DNA of 64,000 bases. It comes from Pseudohalocynthiibacter aestuariivivens. Its GTDB lineage: Bacteria > Pseudomonadota > Alphaproteobacteria > Rhodobacterales > Rhodobacteraceae. Both the position numbers and the translations under genes were made by a program. The notes beneath the pieces are model-generated. The model did not search any database and was not told where the DNA came from. It was given only the letters and a program-made list of their open reading frames with translations. The stretch spans positions 124,001 to 188,000 of the forward strand of contig NZ_JAGFNU010000001.1 of the NCBI RefSeq assembly GCF_018457175.1. Direction: 5' to 3'. Shown here piece by piece: positions 44,497 through 54,608 of the stretch (positions are counted from its first letter, which is position 1; each line of letters opens with the position of its first letter).

Positions 44497-46179
44497 TTAC
44501 CCGAGCAGGCGCCGCGCAATCACCTGCGCCTGAATTTCTGCCGCCCCTTCGAAGATGTTGAGGATGCGCGCGTCACACAAAATACGGCTGATCTGGTACT
44601 CCAGCGCGAAACCGTTTCCACCGTGAATTTGCAATGCATTGTCCGCCGCCGCCCACGCAACACGTGCGCCGAGTAGCTTGGCCATCCCGGCTTCAAGGTC
44701 ACAACGTTTGTCATGGTCTTTCTGCCAGGCGGAATGATAGGTCAATTGCCGCGCAACCATGATTTCAACAGCCATCATCGCAAGCTTGCCAGCAACACGT
44801 GGGAAGTTGATCAGTGATTTGCCAAATTGGTTGCGGTCGATCGCGTATTGCATCCCGACTTCAAGCGCGTTTTGTGCAACGCCTATGGCACGCGCTGCTG
44901 TCTGAATACGAGCGGATTCGAATGTTTGCATAAGCTGTTTGAAGCCTTGGCCTTCAACACCCCCAAGCAGGTTTTCTGCCTTTACCTTGAAGCCGTCGAA
45001 CCCAAGCTCATACTCTTTCATGCCACGGTAGCCGAGCACGTCAATCTCACCGCCGGTCATGCCGGGGGTTGGAAATGGCTCTGCATCGGTTCCCGGCGTT
45101 TTTTCTGCAAGGAACATCGACAGACCTTTGTAGTCTGTCGTGTTTGAGTCTGTGCGGGCAAGCAAGGTCATCACATGGGTCCGTGCTGCATGGGTGATCC
45201 ATGTCTTGTTGCCGGTTACGGTGTATTCGTCACCTTCCCGAACGGCGCGTGTGCGCAGGCTGCCAAGATCGGAACCTGTGTTCGGTTCAGTGAAGACGGC
45301 AGTTGGCAGAATTTCGGCACTGGCAATTTTTGGCAGCCAGTGTGATTTCTGCTCGTCTGTTCCACCACAAAGGATCAGTTCAGCTGCAATTTCGCTCCGG
45401 GTGCCGAGCGAACCAACGCCAATGTAGCCACGGGAAAGTTCTTCCGAGACGACAACCATAGACGCTTTGGAAAGACCGAAACCACCAAGGTTTTCCGGAA
45501 TCGTCAGGCCAAAGACGCCCATTTCAGCCAGTTCCTCAATGATCTCCATCGGGATCAGCTCGTCGTTCAGATGCCAGTCATGTGCATTTGGGCTGACGCG
45601 TTCATCGGCAAAGCGGCGAAACTGTTCGCGTATCATTTCAAGTTCGTCATCCAGGCCAGAGGCGCCGAAGGTCGCGTGACCATGATTGTCTTGCATCAGC
45701 GTAACAAGCCGGCTGCGCGCCGCTGCCGAATTGCCCGATTGAGCGAGAGTGGCGATAGCAGGCGCCTGTAAAATTCCACCTGTCAGGCCGATATCCTGCA
45801 GGCGCGCAATTTCGCCCTGACTCATCGGAATGCCGCCCTTAAGCTGCGAAAGGTATTCGCCAAAAGCGATTTGCAGGATCAACTGCTCCATCTCGCCGAA
45901 CTTACCATCTGTGTTTAGCCGTTCTGCCCAGGCTTGCATCTGTGTCAGTGATTCGACGTATGTTGCGATCCATGACAATGCATGTGCAGCATGCTGGTGC
46001 TCTTCGATCAATTTGCCGGAGATACGGCCATCTTCGCTAACAAGGTTGCGCAAAGCCGTCTTGGAGGTCTCAAACAGTTCATTTGCTGGGGAAATAGCCT
46101 GTTTTGTCAGTTTCAGGAGGTCGGAGAGAACCGGTCCATTTGTCTCTGGGTCGCTCATATCCTGTCCATCATGGGGCAT
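44497..46179 (-). CDS. mcd: (2S)-methylsuccinyl-CoA dehydrogenase (acyl-CoA dehydrogenase family)
   Basis: Mcd oxidises (2S)-methylsuccinyl-CoA to mesaconyl-CoA in the ethylmalonyl-CoA pathway of acetate assimilation, passing electrons to ETF. At 560 aa it is about 170 aa longer than usual acyl-CoA dehydrogenases. The extra N-terminal helical part (AISPANELFETSKTALRNLV, LIEEHQHAAHALSWIATYVES) is the Mcd mark. The core has PTAVFTEPNTGSDLGSLRTRA and IHGGNGFALEYQISRIL, and NIFEGAAEIQ holds the likely catalytic Glu. The start follows AAGGAG. Other pathway genes such as ccr and ecm are outside the window. Confidence 0.85.
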   Translation of the reverse strand: MPHDGQDMSDPETNGPVLSDLLKLTKQAISPANELFETSKTALRNLVSEDGRISGKLIEEHQHAAHALSWIATYVESLTQMQAWAERLNTDGKFGEMEQLILQIAFGEYLSQLKGGIPMSQGEIARLQDIGLTGGILQAPAIATLAQSGNSAAARSRLVTLMQDNHGHATFGASGLDDELEMIREQFRRFADERVSPNAHDWHLNDELIPMEIIEELAEMGVFGLTIPENLGGFGLSKASMVVVSEELSRGYIGVGSLGTRSEIAAELILCGGTDEQKSHWLPKIASAEILPTAVFTEPNTGSDLGSLRTRAVREGDEYTVTGNKTWITHAARTHVMTLLARTDSNTTDYKGLSMFLAEKTPGTDAEPFPTPGMTGGEIDVLGYRGMKEYELGFDGFKVKAENLLGGVEGQGFKQLMQTFESARIQTAARAIGVAQNALEVGMQYAIDRNQFGKSLINFPRVAGKLAMMAVEIMVARQLTYHSAWQKDHDKRCDLEAGMAKLLGARVAWAAADNALQIHGGNGFALEYQISRILCDARILNIFEGAAEIQAQVIARRLLG

Positions 46180-46339
46180 ATCCGGGCTCCTTTATCGCGG
46201 TAAGCCGGGAATAATCTTTTTGCACCTGCAGCGCAACTTAAATGCGTGATTGCCATGTATTTTGAATAAAAATGACTTTCCAAAAACGGTGCGGCGCCGC
46301 GTGAACCATTGTATAGCATAGAAAAGGCGGGAGTATTTC

Positions 46340-47110
46340 TTGGGTCAGCTATTTGCGGAGCTCAGTTGGTTGACGATCGGAATGGCAGCCGGCGTAACCT
46401 TTGCAGCTGCCTTTGTAAAAGGGGCTGTCGGCTTTGGGATGCCGACGATAATGATTTCCGGCATTGGATCGTTTCTTTCGGTTGAAGCCGCTCTTGCGAT
46501 TTTGATTGTCCCGACGGTTTTAACCAATGCTGCGCAAGCGCTGCGCGAGGGATGGCGCGCGGCTTGGGAGTCGATCATTCTGTATCGAAAGTTCTTGCTG
46601 GTCGGGTTTGTCTTTCTCGTGCTGAGCGCACAGCTTGTTTTGTTTTTGTCATCTCAGGTTTTGTTTCTGCTGATCGGAATTCCAATCAGTCTTTTTGCGT
46701 TTTCCCAACTTATCGGTTGGCGGCTACATTTGCGGCCAGATCAGCGGGATAGGGCAGAACCCATTGTAGGCGCGGTTGCTGGCTTTGTCGGAGGCTTGTC
46801 AGGTGTTTGGGGGCCACCCACAGTTGCCTATCTGACAGCGATAGACGCGCCGAAGCGCGAACAGGTGCGTGTGCAGGGGGTGATTTACGGACTTGGGGCA
46901 ATAGCATTAATGTTGGCGCATATACGTACGGGGATTGTTTCGGTTGAAACGGTTCCACTATCCACGACGATGCTGATTCCGGCGTTCATAGGTTTGTGGT
47001 TTGGTTTTCAGGTTCAGGATCGGCTTGATCAGGAGAAATTTCGACGTGCTACTTTGTTTGTGCTTGTTATTGCTGGGCTAAACCTGATCCGGCGCGGAAT
47101 TATGAGCTAG
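46340..47110 (+). CDS. TauE/SafE family anion exporter
   Basis: This 256-aa inner-membrane protein has about seven to eight hydrophobic helices and the TauE/SafE signature glycines (AAAFVKGAVGFGMPTIMI; VGAVAGFVGGLSGVWGPPTVAYL). Members export sulfite, sulfoacetate or similar anions. It starts with TTG at 46340, supported by GGGAG eight bases upstream; an in-frame ATG at 46382 would cut the first helix. No sulfonate genes are adjacent. A terminator follows at 47145. Confidence 0.87.
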   Translation: MGQLFAELSWLTIGMAAGVTFAAAFVKGAVGFGMPTIMISGIGSFLSVEAALAILIVPTVLTNAAQALREGWRAAWESIILYRKFLLVGFVFLVLSAQLVLFLSSQVLFLLIGIPISLFAFSQLIGWRLHLRPDQRDRAEPIVGAVAGFVGGLSGVWGPPTVAYLTAIDAPKREQVRVQGVIYGLGAIALMLAHIRTGIVSVETVPLSTTMLIPAFIGLWFGFQVQDRLDQEKFRRATLFVLVIAGLNLIRRGIMS

Positions 47111-47144
47111 CTGCGAAGCGTATTCGAAGCACCAGGGGAAACGA

Positions 47145-47174
47145 AAACGGCCGCCCGGTAACGGGCGGCCGTTT
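47145..47174. terminator. Bidirectional intrinsic terminator
   Basis: AAACGGCCGCCCG (47145-47157) pairs with CGGGCGGCCGTTT (47162-47174) around the loop GTAA, a 13-bp perfect stem. T-rich sequence follows on both strands. It sits between the convergent TauE-type gene and pckA and serves both. Confidence 0.92.
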
Positions 47175-47197
47175 CTGATACGTTTAGTTTGGGAAAT

Positions 47198-48793
47198 CTA
47201 CCCGATAGCGACGGCTTTCACGTCATCATCGATGTAATCTTCGTACTGGGAAAAGTTTTCAGCAAACATATTGACCAGTTTCTTGGCCTGCCGGTCATAA
47301 GATTCCGGGTTGTCCCATGTGCGACGCGGGTCAAGCAGAATGTCAGCAACACCAGGCATAGAAACAGGAACCTCAAAACCAAAGTTTGAATCTTTGCGGA
47401 ACTTGGCTTCTGCGAGTGTGCCGTCAAGAGCCGCCGTCAGCAGCGCACGCGTTGCTTTGATTGGCATCCGGCTGCCTGTGCCATATGCACCACCTGTCCA
47501 GCCAGTATTAACCAGCCAGCACGTCGCGCCATGCTTCGCGATTTTCTCACGCAGCAAATTGCCATAAACCTCTGGCCGGCGCGGCATGAATGGCGCACCA
47601 AAGCAGGTTGAGAATGTCGGCTCAGGCTCCGTAACACCACGTTCGGTCCCAGCAACCTTGGACGTAAAGCCTGAAAGGAAATGATACATCGCCTGTGCAG
47701 GTGTAAGACGCGCGATCGGAGGCAGAACACCAAAAGCATCACAAGTCAGCATGATGATATTTTTTGGATGTCCACCGAGCGAGCTTTTCGAAGCGTTCGA
47801 AATGTAGTTCAGAGGGTATGCACAGCGCATATTCGCGGTCAGGCTATCGTCTGAAAAATCAAGTTCTTTGGTTTCTTCGTCATAGATCATATTTTCGATG
47901 ACCGTGGCGAATTTTTGCGTCGTTGCGTAGATTTCAGGCTCGGCTTCAGCCGACAGGTTGATCGTCTTGGCATAGCAACCGCCCTCAAAATTGAAGGTGC
48001 CACGGTTTGACCAGCCATGTTCGTCATCGCCGATCAATACACGCGAAGGATCTGCCGAAAGGGTCGTTTTGCCCGTGCCTGAAAGCCCAAAGAAAATAGC
48101 GGTATCAACAGGATTGCCCGGTGCATGGTTTGCCGAGCAATGCATCGCCATAATGCCTTTGCCCGGTAAGATGTAGTTTAACAGGCTGAAAACTGATTTT
48201 TTATTCTCGCCTGCGTATTCGGTTCCGCCGATCAGAATAAGCTTTTTGTCGAAGTTCAGCGCAACCACGGTTTCCGAACGACAACCATGACGTTTTGGAT
48301 CAGCTTTGAAGCTAGGGCAATTGATGATGGTGAACTCTGGCACAAAAGTATCGAGTTCTTCACGGTCCGGACGGCGCAGCAAGTGACGAATAAACAAACC
48401 ATGCCAGGCCAACTCGGTTACCATCCGCACGTCTAAACGATGCGCAGGATCAGCGCCGCCATAAAGGTCTTGGACGAAGTAATCGCCACCCTTCATATGG
48501 GCGAGAATGTCTTTTTGAAGCACATCAAAGGCATCGGGTGCCATTGGTGCATTGTTTTCCCACCAGATTGTGTCTTCGACACTTTCAGTGCGAACCACAA
48601 ATTTGTCTTTGGGTGAGCGCCCGGTATGCTTGCCAGTGGTCACAAGAAATGTGCCACCGTTGCCAAGCGTGCCTTCACCGCGCTTCAGCGCTGCCTCGAC
48701 TAGGGCAGGCTCCATTAGGTTGTAGTAGACATTGCCCAGACCTTTGATACCCTGATCATCCAGTCGGTGTGCGGGGTTTACCCGTCCTGTCAT
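47198..48793 (-). CDS. pckA: Phosphoenolpyruvate carboxykinase (ATP)
   Basis: PckA converts oxaloacetate and ATP to phosphoenolpyruvate, the entry to gluconeogenesis from C4 acids. The 531-aa protein has [15 protein letters not shown] (substrate binding), the P-loop [17 protein letters not shown], and [18 protein letters not shown]. The conserved pairing with chvI/chvG across alphaproteobacteria is kept, divergent with a 364-base spacer. That spacer carries hairpins and three phased repeats that may control pckA. Confidence 0.97.
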   Translation of the reverse strand: MTGRVNPAHRLDDQGIKGLGNVYYNLMEPALVEAALKRGEGTLGNGGTFLVTTGKHTGRSPKDKFVVRTESVEDTIWWENNAPMAPDAFDVLQKDILAHMKGGDYFVQDLYGGADPAHRLDVRMVTELAWHGLFIRHLLRRPDREELDTFVPEFTIINCPSFKADPKRHGCRSETVVALNFDKKLILIGGTEYAGENKKSVFSLLNYILPGKGIMAMHCSANHAPGNPVDTAIFFGLSGTGKTTLSADPSRVLIGDDEHGWSNRGTFNFEGGCYAKTINLSAEAEPEIYATTQKFATVIENMIYDEETKELDFSDDSLTANMRCAYPLNYISNASKSSLGGHPKNIIMLTCDAFGVLPPIARLTPAQAMYHFLSGFTSKVAGTERGVTEPEPTFSTCFGAPFMPRRPEVYGNLLREKIAKHGATCWLVNTGWTGGAYGTGSRMPIKATRALLTAALDGTLAEAKFRKDSNFGFEVPVSMPGVADILLDPRRTWDNPESYDRQAKKLVNMFAENFSQYEDYIDDDVKAVAIG

Positions 48794-48871
48794 CTAAACA
48801 CTCCCGTGGCCGCCTCACAGACGGCGCATCACTGCTGTTCAAATCCGGCGCAAAGGGCCACTTTTGCACCG

Positions 48872-48900
48872 ATCAGACGCTCTTAGTCTGATAAGCGTCT
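48872..48900. repeat. Two mutually exclusive inverted repeats in the pckA leader
   Basis: ATCAGAC (48872-48878) can pair with GTCTGAT (48886-48892). The overlapping AGACGCT (48875-48881) can pair with AGCGTCT (48894-48900). Both stems are 7 bp and share bases, so only one can form at a time. They lie 79-107 bases upstream of the pckA start, in its probable 5' leader or promoter. Confidence 0.55.
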
Positions 48901-48943
48901 CTTAACATGACGTTTCTTGGAATGAACAGGACGCATTCGAACA

Positions 48944-48996
48944 GTTAGCGCAACCAACAGAAGATTAGCGCAACCATACATCGGTTAGCGCAACCA
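48944..48996. promoter_or_regulatory. Three direct repeats with exact 20-bp period in the pckA-chvI spacer
   Basis: The 12-mer TTAGCGCAACCA occurs at 48945-48956, 48965-48976 and 48985-48996, exactly 20 bp apart, so all lie on the same helix face. Each copy is an imperfect palindrome (GTT-A-GCGC-AAC, with ATT in copy 2) like half-degenerate LacI-family operators. The array is about 150-205 bases from both the pckA and chvI starts. It may bind ChvI or a LacI-type regulator such as PckR. The rest of the 364-base spacer holds the two hairpins, a small upstream reading frame and AT-rich promoter sequence. Confidence 0.75.
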
Positions 48997-49114
48997 TCAT
49001 AGTGCCTAGTGAGACATATTAGCCATTGGTTACCTTTTTTCAGGTGAAATAGGTGGGGTCAAAACAAGTGATTCGCAGTTAGTTGTTGATTCTAAAGGCC
49101 AGAAGCAGGAGAAT

Positions 49115-49183
49115 ATGTCAAAAAATAGACAAACAGAGCAGTATAAGGATACCACCCATGTCGAAAATCGCGCTGGTGGATGA
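49115..49183 (+). other. Candidate 22-codon upstream reading frame overlapping the chvI start
   Basis: An ATG at 49115 is preceded by AGGAG and opens a 22-codon frame ([14 protein letters not shown]...) ending with TGA at 49181-49183. It overlaps the chvI start at 49158 in a different frame. The product is hydrophilic with no recognisable feature. It may couple or limit chvI translation; it may equally be chance. Confidence 0.35.
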
Positions 49184-49859
49184 TGATAGAAACATCCTGA
49201 CCTCCGTCTCAATGACACTTGAGGCTGAAGGTTTCGAAGTAGAAACATATAACGATGGGCAAACTGCGTTAGACGCATTTAATAAGCGTCTGCCGGATAT
49301 GGCCGTGTTAGATATAAAAATGCCGCGTATGGACGGCATGGATTTGCTTCAGAGATTGCGGCAAAAGTCAGCTATGCCCGTAATCTTTCTAACCTCCAAA
49401 GACGATGAGATTGATGAAGTTCTTGGCCTCAGAATGGGCGCAGACGATTATGTGAAAAAGCCGTTTTCACAGCGTTTGCTGGTAGAGCGTATTCGCGCCT
49501 TATTGCGTCGACAAGAAGCAATCGCCAATGATGAAGTTGCTGTTGAAGAAGATCAGAAGATTATTCAGCGCGGCGATCTAACAATGGATCCATTGCGCCA
49601 TTCGGTCAGTTGGAAGGGTGGTGAGGTTTCGCTCACTGTGACGGAGTTTTTACTTCTTCAATCCCTTGCGCAGCGCCCCGGTTTCGTCAAAAGCCGTGAT
49701 CAGTTGATGGATGTTGCCTATGACGATCAGGTTTATGTTGATGACCGGACTATCGACAGCCACATCAAACGACTGCGTAAAAAGATGCGAACCGTTGATG
49801 ATGAGTTTTCAGCAATCGAAACCCTTTATGGCATTGGCTATAGATACAACGAAGAATGA
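49158..49859 (+). CDS. chvI: Response regulator ChvI (OmpR family)
   Basis: ChvI is the DNA-binding regulator of the ChvG-ChvI system, which senses envelope or acid stress in alphaproteobacteria. The 233-aa protein has a receiver domain with Asp8-Asp10, phosphorylation Asp52 in [13 protein letters not shown] and Lys101 in DDYVKKPF. A winged-helix domain (about 130-230) with [17 protein letters not shown] follows. The start at 49158 follows AAGGAT. It overlaps chvG by four bases. Confidence 0.95.
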   Translation: MSKIALVDDDRNILTSVSMTLEAEGFEVETYNDGQTALDAFNKRLPDMAVLDIKMPRMDGMDLLQRLRQKSAMPVIFLTSKDDEIDEVLGLRMGADDYVKKPFSQRLLVERIRALLRRQEAIANDEVAVEEDQKIIQRGDLTMDPLRHSVSWKGGEVSLTVTEFLLLQSLAQRPGFVKSRDQLMDVAYDDQVYVDDRTIDSHIKRLRKKMRTVDDEFSAIETLYGIGYRYNEE

Positions 49860-51586
49860 CACTGGCCTCTAAGATAGATTTATCCAACCCAAAATCCGGA
49901 CAGAAAGGCGATGTCGTTCTGGGCGAGGACTGGGTTGGCATGGACAGTTCGGTTGATAGCGAGATGCGCGCCAGCAGGGAGCGGCGCGGTTTCCTTTCTC
50001 TGAACCGGTCTCCTTTGGCGCGCAAAATCATCACGTTCAATTTGCTGGCCCTCATTTTACTGGTCGCCGGCGTAATGTTTTTGAACCCGTTTCGTGACAG
50101 TTTGGTACTGCAGCGGGAAAACGGCTTAGTTGCTGAAGCAGAACTGATTGCAGATGTATTTGAGGCGCAATTGTCAGAAGATGCGCCCGTTGATCTGGTC
50201 TCGGATGATTTGCTGGATCCGGCAGAAACGCTTCGCGGGATAGATCTGGCGTCTGGTGTCGAAATTTTTGTGTTTAATCCTTCCGGGGTTCTTGTGGCGA
50301 CAACAGTGGGTGAGCCGCGAAATGAAACACCTGCATTGGACAATTTGCAAGTGGACGATAGCAGTACGTTAATCACCGATTTTCTTGATATGACGTGGCG
50401 TGGTGTGTCATCGGTATTGACGCCTGCAGATACAGCTCGACCAGAACCCAACATTGAAGGACAGGCGCGTGCACTTGTTGCGGATACCGTGAGTATTGGT
50501 GCTCAGATCAAGACGGGCCGTCAAAAAGACGGCGGCACTATTTTTTCTGTGGCAACACCAATTGTGCAGGGAACCAACGTTGTCGGTGTGGTCTCAATTA
50601 CAAGCGCAGCAGGTGAGATCGACGAATTGGTCAAGCGTGAACGCGAACAAGTCTTGCAGATGTTTGTAATCGCAATATTCGTTTCAATAGGCCTTAGCCT
50701 TGTGCTGGCGTCCACTATAGCGAACCCGCTGTCCGACTTGGCTGCCGCTGCGGAACTCGGACGTGACAAAGACGCGCGTAAGATGAGTCCTGGTCGGGTC
50801 CGTATTCCTGATCTGACGGCCCGACCAGACGAGATTGGCCGCCTGTCCGGGGCGCTGCGCGGCATGGTGGCTGCACTCTATGATCGTATCGACGCGAACG
50901 AGCAATTCGCAGCAGACGTCGCACATGAAATCAAAAACCCTTTGGCCAGTCTTCGCTCGGCGGTTGGTACGTTAAGGGTCGCGAAGAAAGAGGACCATCG
51001 CGTAAAACTGCTGGATGTTATTGAGCATGATGTGCGTCGGCTTGACCGGCTTGTAAGTGACATTTCAAACGCGTCCAGATTGGACAGTGAGCTAGTGAAA
51101 GAAGAAGAAGAATCTTTCAACTTGCTAAAAATGCTGAAGAACCTGACCGAGTATCTGGGGCAGGAGGCGTCGTCCAAGGGGATCGAATTCATTTCGGATC
51201 TGCCTTCGGGGCCAATTGTCATACAAGGGTTAGAGGCCCGATTGGCACAGGTTTTTGTGAACCTGATCACGAATGCGATGTCTTTTTGCGAAGAAGGCGA
51301 CGCAATTAGGGTTTGGGCGCGCCGTCGTGAGAACCGTGTCCTGGTTGTTGTTGAAGACACTGGCCCTGGCATCCCGGATCAGGCGTTGCACAAGATTTTC
51401 AACAGATTCTATTCCGAGCGTCCCCCAGGGCAGTTCGGCAACAATTCCGGTCTCGGACTTGCGATTTCAAAACAAATCGTTGATGCGCATGGTGGCGTAA
51501 TTTGGGCCGAAAATATTCGTCCCACAGATGCTGATATCACCTCGGAGCCGCTGGGTGCGCGGTTCGTGGTGGGCCTTTCAATTTAG
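49856..51586 (+). CDS. chvG: Sensor histidine kinase ChvG
   Basis: ChvG is the inner-membrane kinase partner of ChvI. The 576-aa protein has two transmembrane helices (about 57-76 and 268-288) flanking a periplasmic sensor of about 190 residues. A HAMP segment (about 289-345) leads to the HisKA site [15 protein letters not shown] with His357. The ATPase domain has the N-box [26 protein letters not shown] and GLGLAIS. Its 3' end is close to hprK, so the two-component system and the regulatory PTS are probably co-transcribed. Confidence 0.95.
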   Translation: MTLASKIDLSNPKSGQKGDVVLGEDWVGMDSSVDSEMRASRERRGFLSLNRSPLARKIITFNLLALILLVAGVMFLNPFRDSLVLQRENGLVAEAELIADVFEAQLSEDAPVDLVSDDLLDPAETLRGIDLASGVEIFVFNPSGVLVATTVGEPRNETPALDNLQVDDSSTLITDFLDMTWRGVSSVLTPADTARPEPNIEGQARALVADTVSIGAQIKTGRQKDGGTIFSVATPIVQGTNVVGVVSITSAAGEIDELVKREREQVLQMFVIAIFVSIGLSLVLASTIANPLSDLAAAAELGRDKDARKMSPGRVRIPDLTARPDEIGRLSGALRGMVAALYDRIDANEQFAADVAHEIKNPLASLRSAVGTLRVAKKEDHRVKLLDVIEHDVRRLDRLVSDISNASRLDSELVKEEEESFNLLKMLKNLTEYLGQEASSKGIEFISDLPSGPIVIQGLEARLAQVFVNLITNAMSFCEEGDAIRVWARRRENRVLVVVEDTGPGIPDQALHKIFNRFYSERPPGQFGNNSGLGLAISKQIVDAHGGVIWAENIRPTDADITSEPLGARFVVGLSI

Positions 51587-51599
51587 TTGGGCCCGAGGT

Positions 51600-52067
51600 T
51601 TGGCCGATCACATAATCGGGCCGTCACCAAAGCCGGGCGAATTGCGCCCTTCACACACGACGCTTCATGCAACAACTGTCACGTTGGGCGGACGCGGCCT
51701 GCTGATTGCCGGCAAATCCGGAAGCGGCAAATCCGAACTTGCCTTACAGCTTGTGGCTTATGGCGCAATGCTTGTCTCCGATGATCAGACCTTCATTCAA
51801 GAACGGGAAGGGGTATTGGTTGCGAGCCCCCCGCCCGCTATTGCAGGGCAAATTGAGGCACGTGGCCTCGGGATACTTTCTATCGAATATGCAACTCAGA
51901 GCGTTCTGGTGGCCGTAGTTGATATGGAACCTGTCGAAAAGGACCGGTTGCCGCCATTGCGCGATTGCAGCATTCTGGGTGTCCGGTTGCCGTTGATTTA
52001 CAAAACTGAGGCGCCATATTTCCCTGCAGCAATCCTGCAATATCTGAAAGCGGGGCGGAGCGCCTGA
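51600..52067 (+). CDS. hprK: HPr kinase/phosphorylase, short alphaproteobacterial form
   Basis: HprK phosphorylates HPr on Ser46. The product is about 155 aa, half the size of Firmicutes HprK, because the N-terminal domain is absent, as is usual in alphaproteobacteria. The P-loop [14 protein letters not shown] is at 38-51, then LVSDDQ, then the signature [13 protein letters not shown]. The start is uncertain: TTG 51600 is chosen because homologues begin shortly before LHATTV. The first in-frame ATG at 51528 would overlap chvG by 59 bases. Confidence 0.88.
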   Translation: MADHIIGPSPKPGELRPSHTTLHATTVTLGGRGLLIAGKSGSGKSELALQLVAYGAMLVSDDQTFIQEREGVLVASPPPAIAGQIEARGLGILSIEYATQSVLVAVVDMEPVEKDRLPPLRDCSILGVRLPLIYKTEAPYFPAAILQYLKAGRSA

Positions 52068-52069
52068 CA

Positions 52070-52993
52070 ATGATAGACACACAAACAGCGCCTGTATTAA
52101 TCGGACAACGGCTCGTTCTGGTCACCGGCCCATCAGGTGCCGGACGCTCCACCGCAGTTAATGTGCTGGAGGATATTGGTTACGAAACAATCGATAACCT
52201 GCCTCTCAGCTTGCTTCCGCGGCTTCTGGATGGTCCGCCAATCTCACACCCTCTTGCGCTTGGGATCGATGTGCGCAACCGTGACTTTAGTACCGCCGCG
52301 TTAATAGAGGTGATTGATCGGCTTACGGACACTGCGGGAATAGAGGTTGAAGTTTTTTATCTCGACTGTCGACCTGATGTTTTGGAGCGTCGATATTCAG
52401 AAACGCGTCGCCGGCATCCTTTGGCCCCCGCTGAATCGCCCGAGGAAGGCATCAAACGCGAAATTGATTTACTAAAACCGATACATGCGCGCGCCGACAT
52501 CCTGGTGGATACGTCAGAGATGACACCCCACGAACTTCGGGCGGAAGTCGAAAAATGGTTCGCGCCAGATACCGGGCAGCGGCTTGCAATTTCTGTCCAT
52601 TCGTTTTCCTACAAGCGCGGCTTACCGCGCGGTGTGGACATGATTTTCGACTGCCGGTTTTTACGAAACCCCTATTGGGAACCAGACTTGCGCGGGTTGA
52701 ATGGAAAAGATGCAAAAGTGGCGCACTATGTTGCAGAAGACGCTCGTTTTCAGTCCTTCTTTGACAAAGTCGCCGATTTGGCGCAAATGCTGCTCCCGGC
52801 CTACATAGACGAAGGCAAAGCACATCTTTCGATAGGGTTTGGCTGCACCGGTGGGCAACATCGGTCGGTGATGGTAACTGAAAGACTGGCGTATGCTTTG
52901 GGTGAAGCTGGCTGGCAGGTGTCTGTAAGACACCGGGAATTGGAAAGACGGGCATTGCAAATGCCCGAAACGAACCGGGGTGATAAAGCGTGA
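52070..52993 (+). CDS. rapZ: RNase adapter RapZ (YvcJ/UPF0042 family)
   Basis: This nucleotide-binding protein controls small-RNA turnover and GlmS in E. coli. The 307-aa protein has the P-loop [17 protein letters not shown] at 19-35, a second nucleotide motif DVRNRDF, and the C-terminal [20 protein letters not shown], the hallmark of the family. It starts three bases after the hprK stop and overlaps the EIIA gene by four bases, the standard gene order in alphaproteobacteria. Confidence 0.95.
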   Translation: MIDTQTAPVLIGQRLVLVTGPSGAGRSTAVNVLEDIGYETIDNLPLSLLPRLLDGPPISHPLALGIDVRNRDFSTAALIEVIDRLTDTAGIEVEVFYLDCRPDVLERRYSETRRRHPLAPAESPEEGIKREIDLLKPIHARADILVDTSEMTPHELRAEVEKWFAPDTGQRLAISVHSFSYKRGLPRGVDMIFDCRFLRNPYWEPDLRGLNGKDAKVAHYVAEDARFQSFFDKVADLAQMLLPAYIDEGKAHLSIGFGCTGGQHRSVMVTERLAYALGEAGWQVSVRHRELERRALQMPETNRGDKA

Positions 52994-53373
52994 TCGGAAT
53001 AGTGATCGTCGCGCATGGTGGTTTGGCCAGGGAGTATCTGGCCGCTGTCGAACATGTTGTCGGCAAACAAACCGGTGTTCGTGCGATTGCTATTGAAGAC
53101 AATCACAACCGCGCAGAAAAACAGGACGAGATTTGCGTTGCAGCGGACGAGGTGGACCAGGGATCTGGTGTTGTAGTGGTGACAGATATGTTTGGTGGCT
53201 CTCCATCGAATTTGTCCCTGCGCGCCTGCGCACCAGAAGATCGCAAGGTCATATACGGCGCAAACTTGCCGTTGTTGGTAAAGCTGGCGAAGAGTCGCCA
53301 CAAACCGATCGCAGAAGCGGTTGCCTTGGCGCTTGCCGCAGGGCGTAAGTACATTGACTTTTGCGACGGTTAG
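52990..53373 (+). CDS. PTS EIIA component, mannose family (ManX-like)
   Basis: This 127-aa single-domain EIIA-Man protein has the phosphorylation site His9 in [15 protein letters not shown], then [16 protein letters not shown], typical of the family. It starts with GTG overlapping the rapZ stop (GTGA). No EIIB, EIIC or EIID transporter genes exist nearby, so this is a regulatory PTS, not a sugar importer. HPr follows 22 bases later. Confidence 0.93.
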   Translation: MIGIVIVAHGGLAREYLAAVEHVVGKQTGVRAIAIEDNHNRAEKQDEICVAADEVDQGSGVVVVTDMFGGSPSNLSLRACAPEDRKVIYGANLPLLVKLAKSRHKPIAEAVALALAAGRKYIDFCDG

Positions 53374-53395
53374 AACGTGTAAAGGGTTGAGCAAG

Positions 53396-53665
53396 ATGGC
53401 AAGCAGAGAGCTTAGCATCATTAACGAAAAGGGTTTGCACGCTCGTGCGGCCGCCAAACTGGTTGAAGTCGTAGAGGGGTGTGACGCGACGGCAGTTGTC
53501 TCAAAAGACGGTTTGGATGCCTCTGGCGACTCGATTATGGGCCTTTTGATGTTGGCAGCCTCGAAAGGAACCTCTATTGAGGTTGCTACTAGTGGACCAG
53601 AGGCGGACAAACTAGCCGAAGCTCTGCAGGCGCTAGTGGCCGACCGTTTCGGCGAAGATTTCTAA
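53396..53665 (+). CDS. ptsH: Phosphocarrier protein HPr
   Basis: HPr carries phosphate from EI (ptsP, not in the window) to EIIA proteins. The 89-aa protein has the active His15 in KGLHARAAAKLVEVV and the regulatory Ser46 in GDSIMGLLMLAASKG. It is the substrate of the HprK encoded 1.3 kb upstream. GGG-type ribosome site AAAGGG lies upstream of ATG 53396. Confidence 0.95.
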   Translation: MASRELSIINEKGLHARAAAKLVEVVEGCDATAVVSKDGLDASGDSIMGLLMLAASKGTSIEVATSGPEADKLAEALQALVADRFGEDF

Positions 53666-53704
53666 GAAGCGCAATAGTGCCAAACGCAAAACCGGAATAG
53701 CCCA

Positions 53705-54571
53705 TTGGTTGATCATTCGCAAACTTCAGACGACGTAGAGTCTGTTAATCAGCCCTATGATGGACGAAACCTGTCTTACTCAACAACTTTTACGAATCCG
53801 TGGAAAGTCCTGCTGATCAAGACAATGGAATGGTCCACAGGCAAAATTCGTTTGCTACGTCTTGTGCGAAAGTTTGAGAGAAAGGGTGTTCCGAAGGGAC
53901 AAGCATTCTGGGATGATACCCTTGGATTAATGGGCATTGATTTGCTCACTCCAGAAGAGCAGATCGCGCGTATCCCAAAAACCGGGCCGCTCGTTGTTGC
54001 AGCCAACCATCCGCATGGGCTTGTGGATGGCATGGTTCTTGCTGGCCTCGTCGGCAAGGTGCGTCAGGACTATAAAATTCTGACACGGAACCTGCTAACT
54101 GGTGTTGAAGAGATTGAACAACACATGGTCCCGGTGGCATTTCCGCATGAGCCCGACGCAATTCGTAAGAACATCGAAATGCGCAATATCGCCATGACTC
54201 ATTTGAAGGCGGGTGGTGTGGTCATTTTGTTTCCATCAGGTTCTGTTGCGACGTCAAAGACATTCTTTGGCCCGGCTGAAGAATCAGACTGGAATCCGTT
54301 TACGGCCAAAATGGTTTTAAGGTCGGATGCAAAAGTTCTGCCAATTTATTTTCCCGGTCAGAACTCGCGGTGGTTTCAGATTGCGAACAAACTGTCTGAT
54401 ACATTGCGCCAGGGTATGCTTTTACACGAGGTCGTATTCTCGCTGAACAAGCCGCAGTCTCCGGTTGTCGGAGAGTTGATTGAGCGAGAAGAAATTGATA
54501 AATGGTCGGATAATCCACGGGGTTTCATGGCGTGGATGCGTGAAAAAACGCTTTCTCTAAAAAACCAGTAA
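53705..54571 (+). CDS. Putative 1-acyl-sn-glycerol-3-phosphate acyltransferase (PlsC-like)
   Basis: This 288-aa protein has the acyltransferase block VVAANHPHGLVDGM with His102 and Asp108, then ILFPSGSVATSK, the phosphate-binding-type motif, and LPIYFPGQNSRWF. The pattern fits the lysophospholipid acyltransferase family in its HX5D variant. No clear membrane helix is present. It starts with TTG (53705), since no ATG fits; CGGAA lies upstream. It follows HPr after 39 bases. Confidence 0.85.
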   Translation: MVDHSQTSDDVESVNQPYDGRNLSYSTTFTNPWKVLLIKTMEWSTGKIRLLRLVRKFERKGVPKGQAFWDDTLGLMGIDLLTPEEQIARIPKTGPLVVAANHPHGLVDGMVLAGLVGKVRQDYKILTRNLLTGVEEIEQHMVPVAFPHEPDAIRKNIEMRNIAMTHLKAGGVVILFPSGSVATSKTFFGPAEESDWNPFTAKMVLRSDAKVLPIYFPGQNSRWFQIANKLSDTLRQGMLLHEVVFSLNKPQSPVVGELIEREEIDKWSDNPRGFMAWMREKTLSLKNQ

Positions 54572-54608
54572 GCAGTTCTGATCGCTCTTTGCAGCCACGG
54601 GCACGAAT

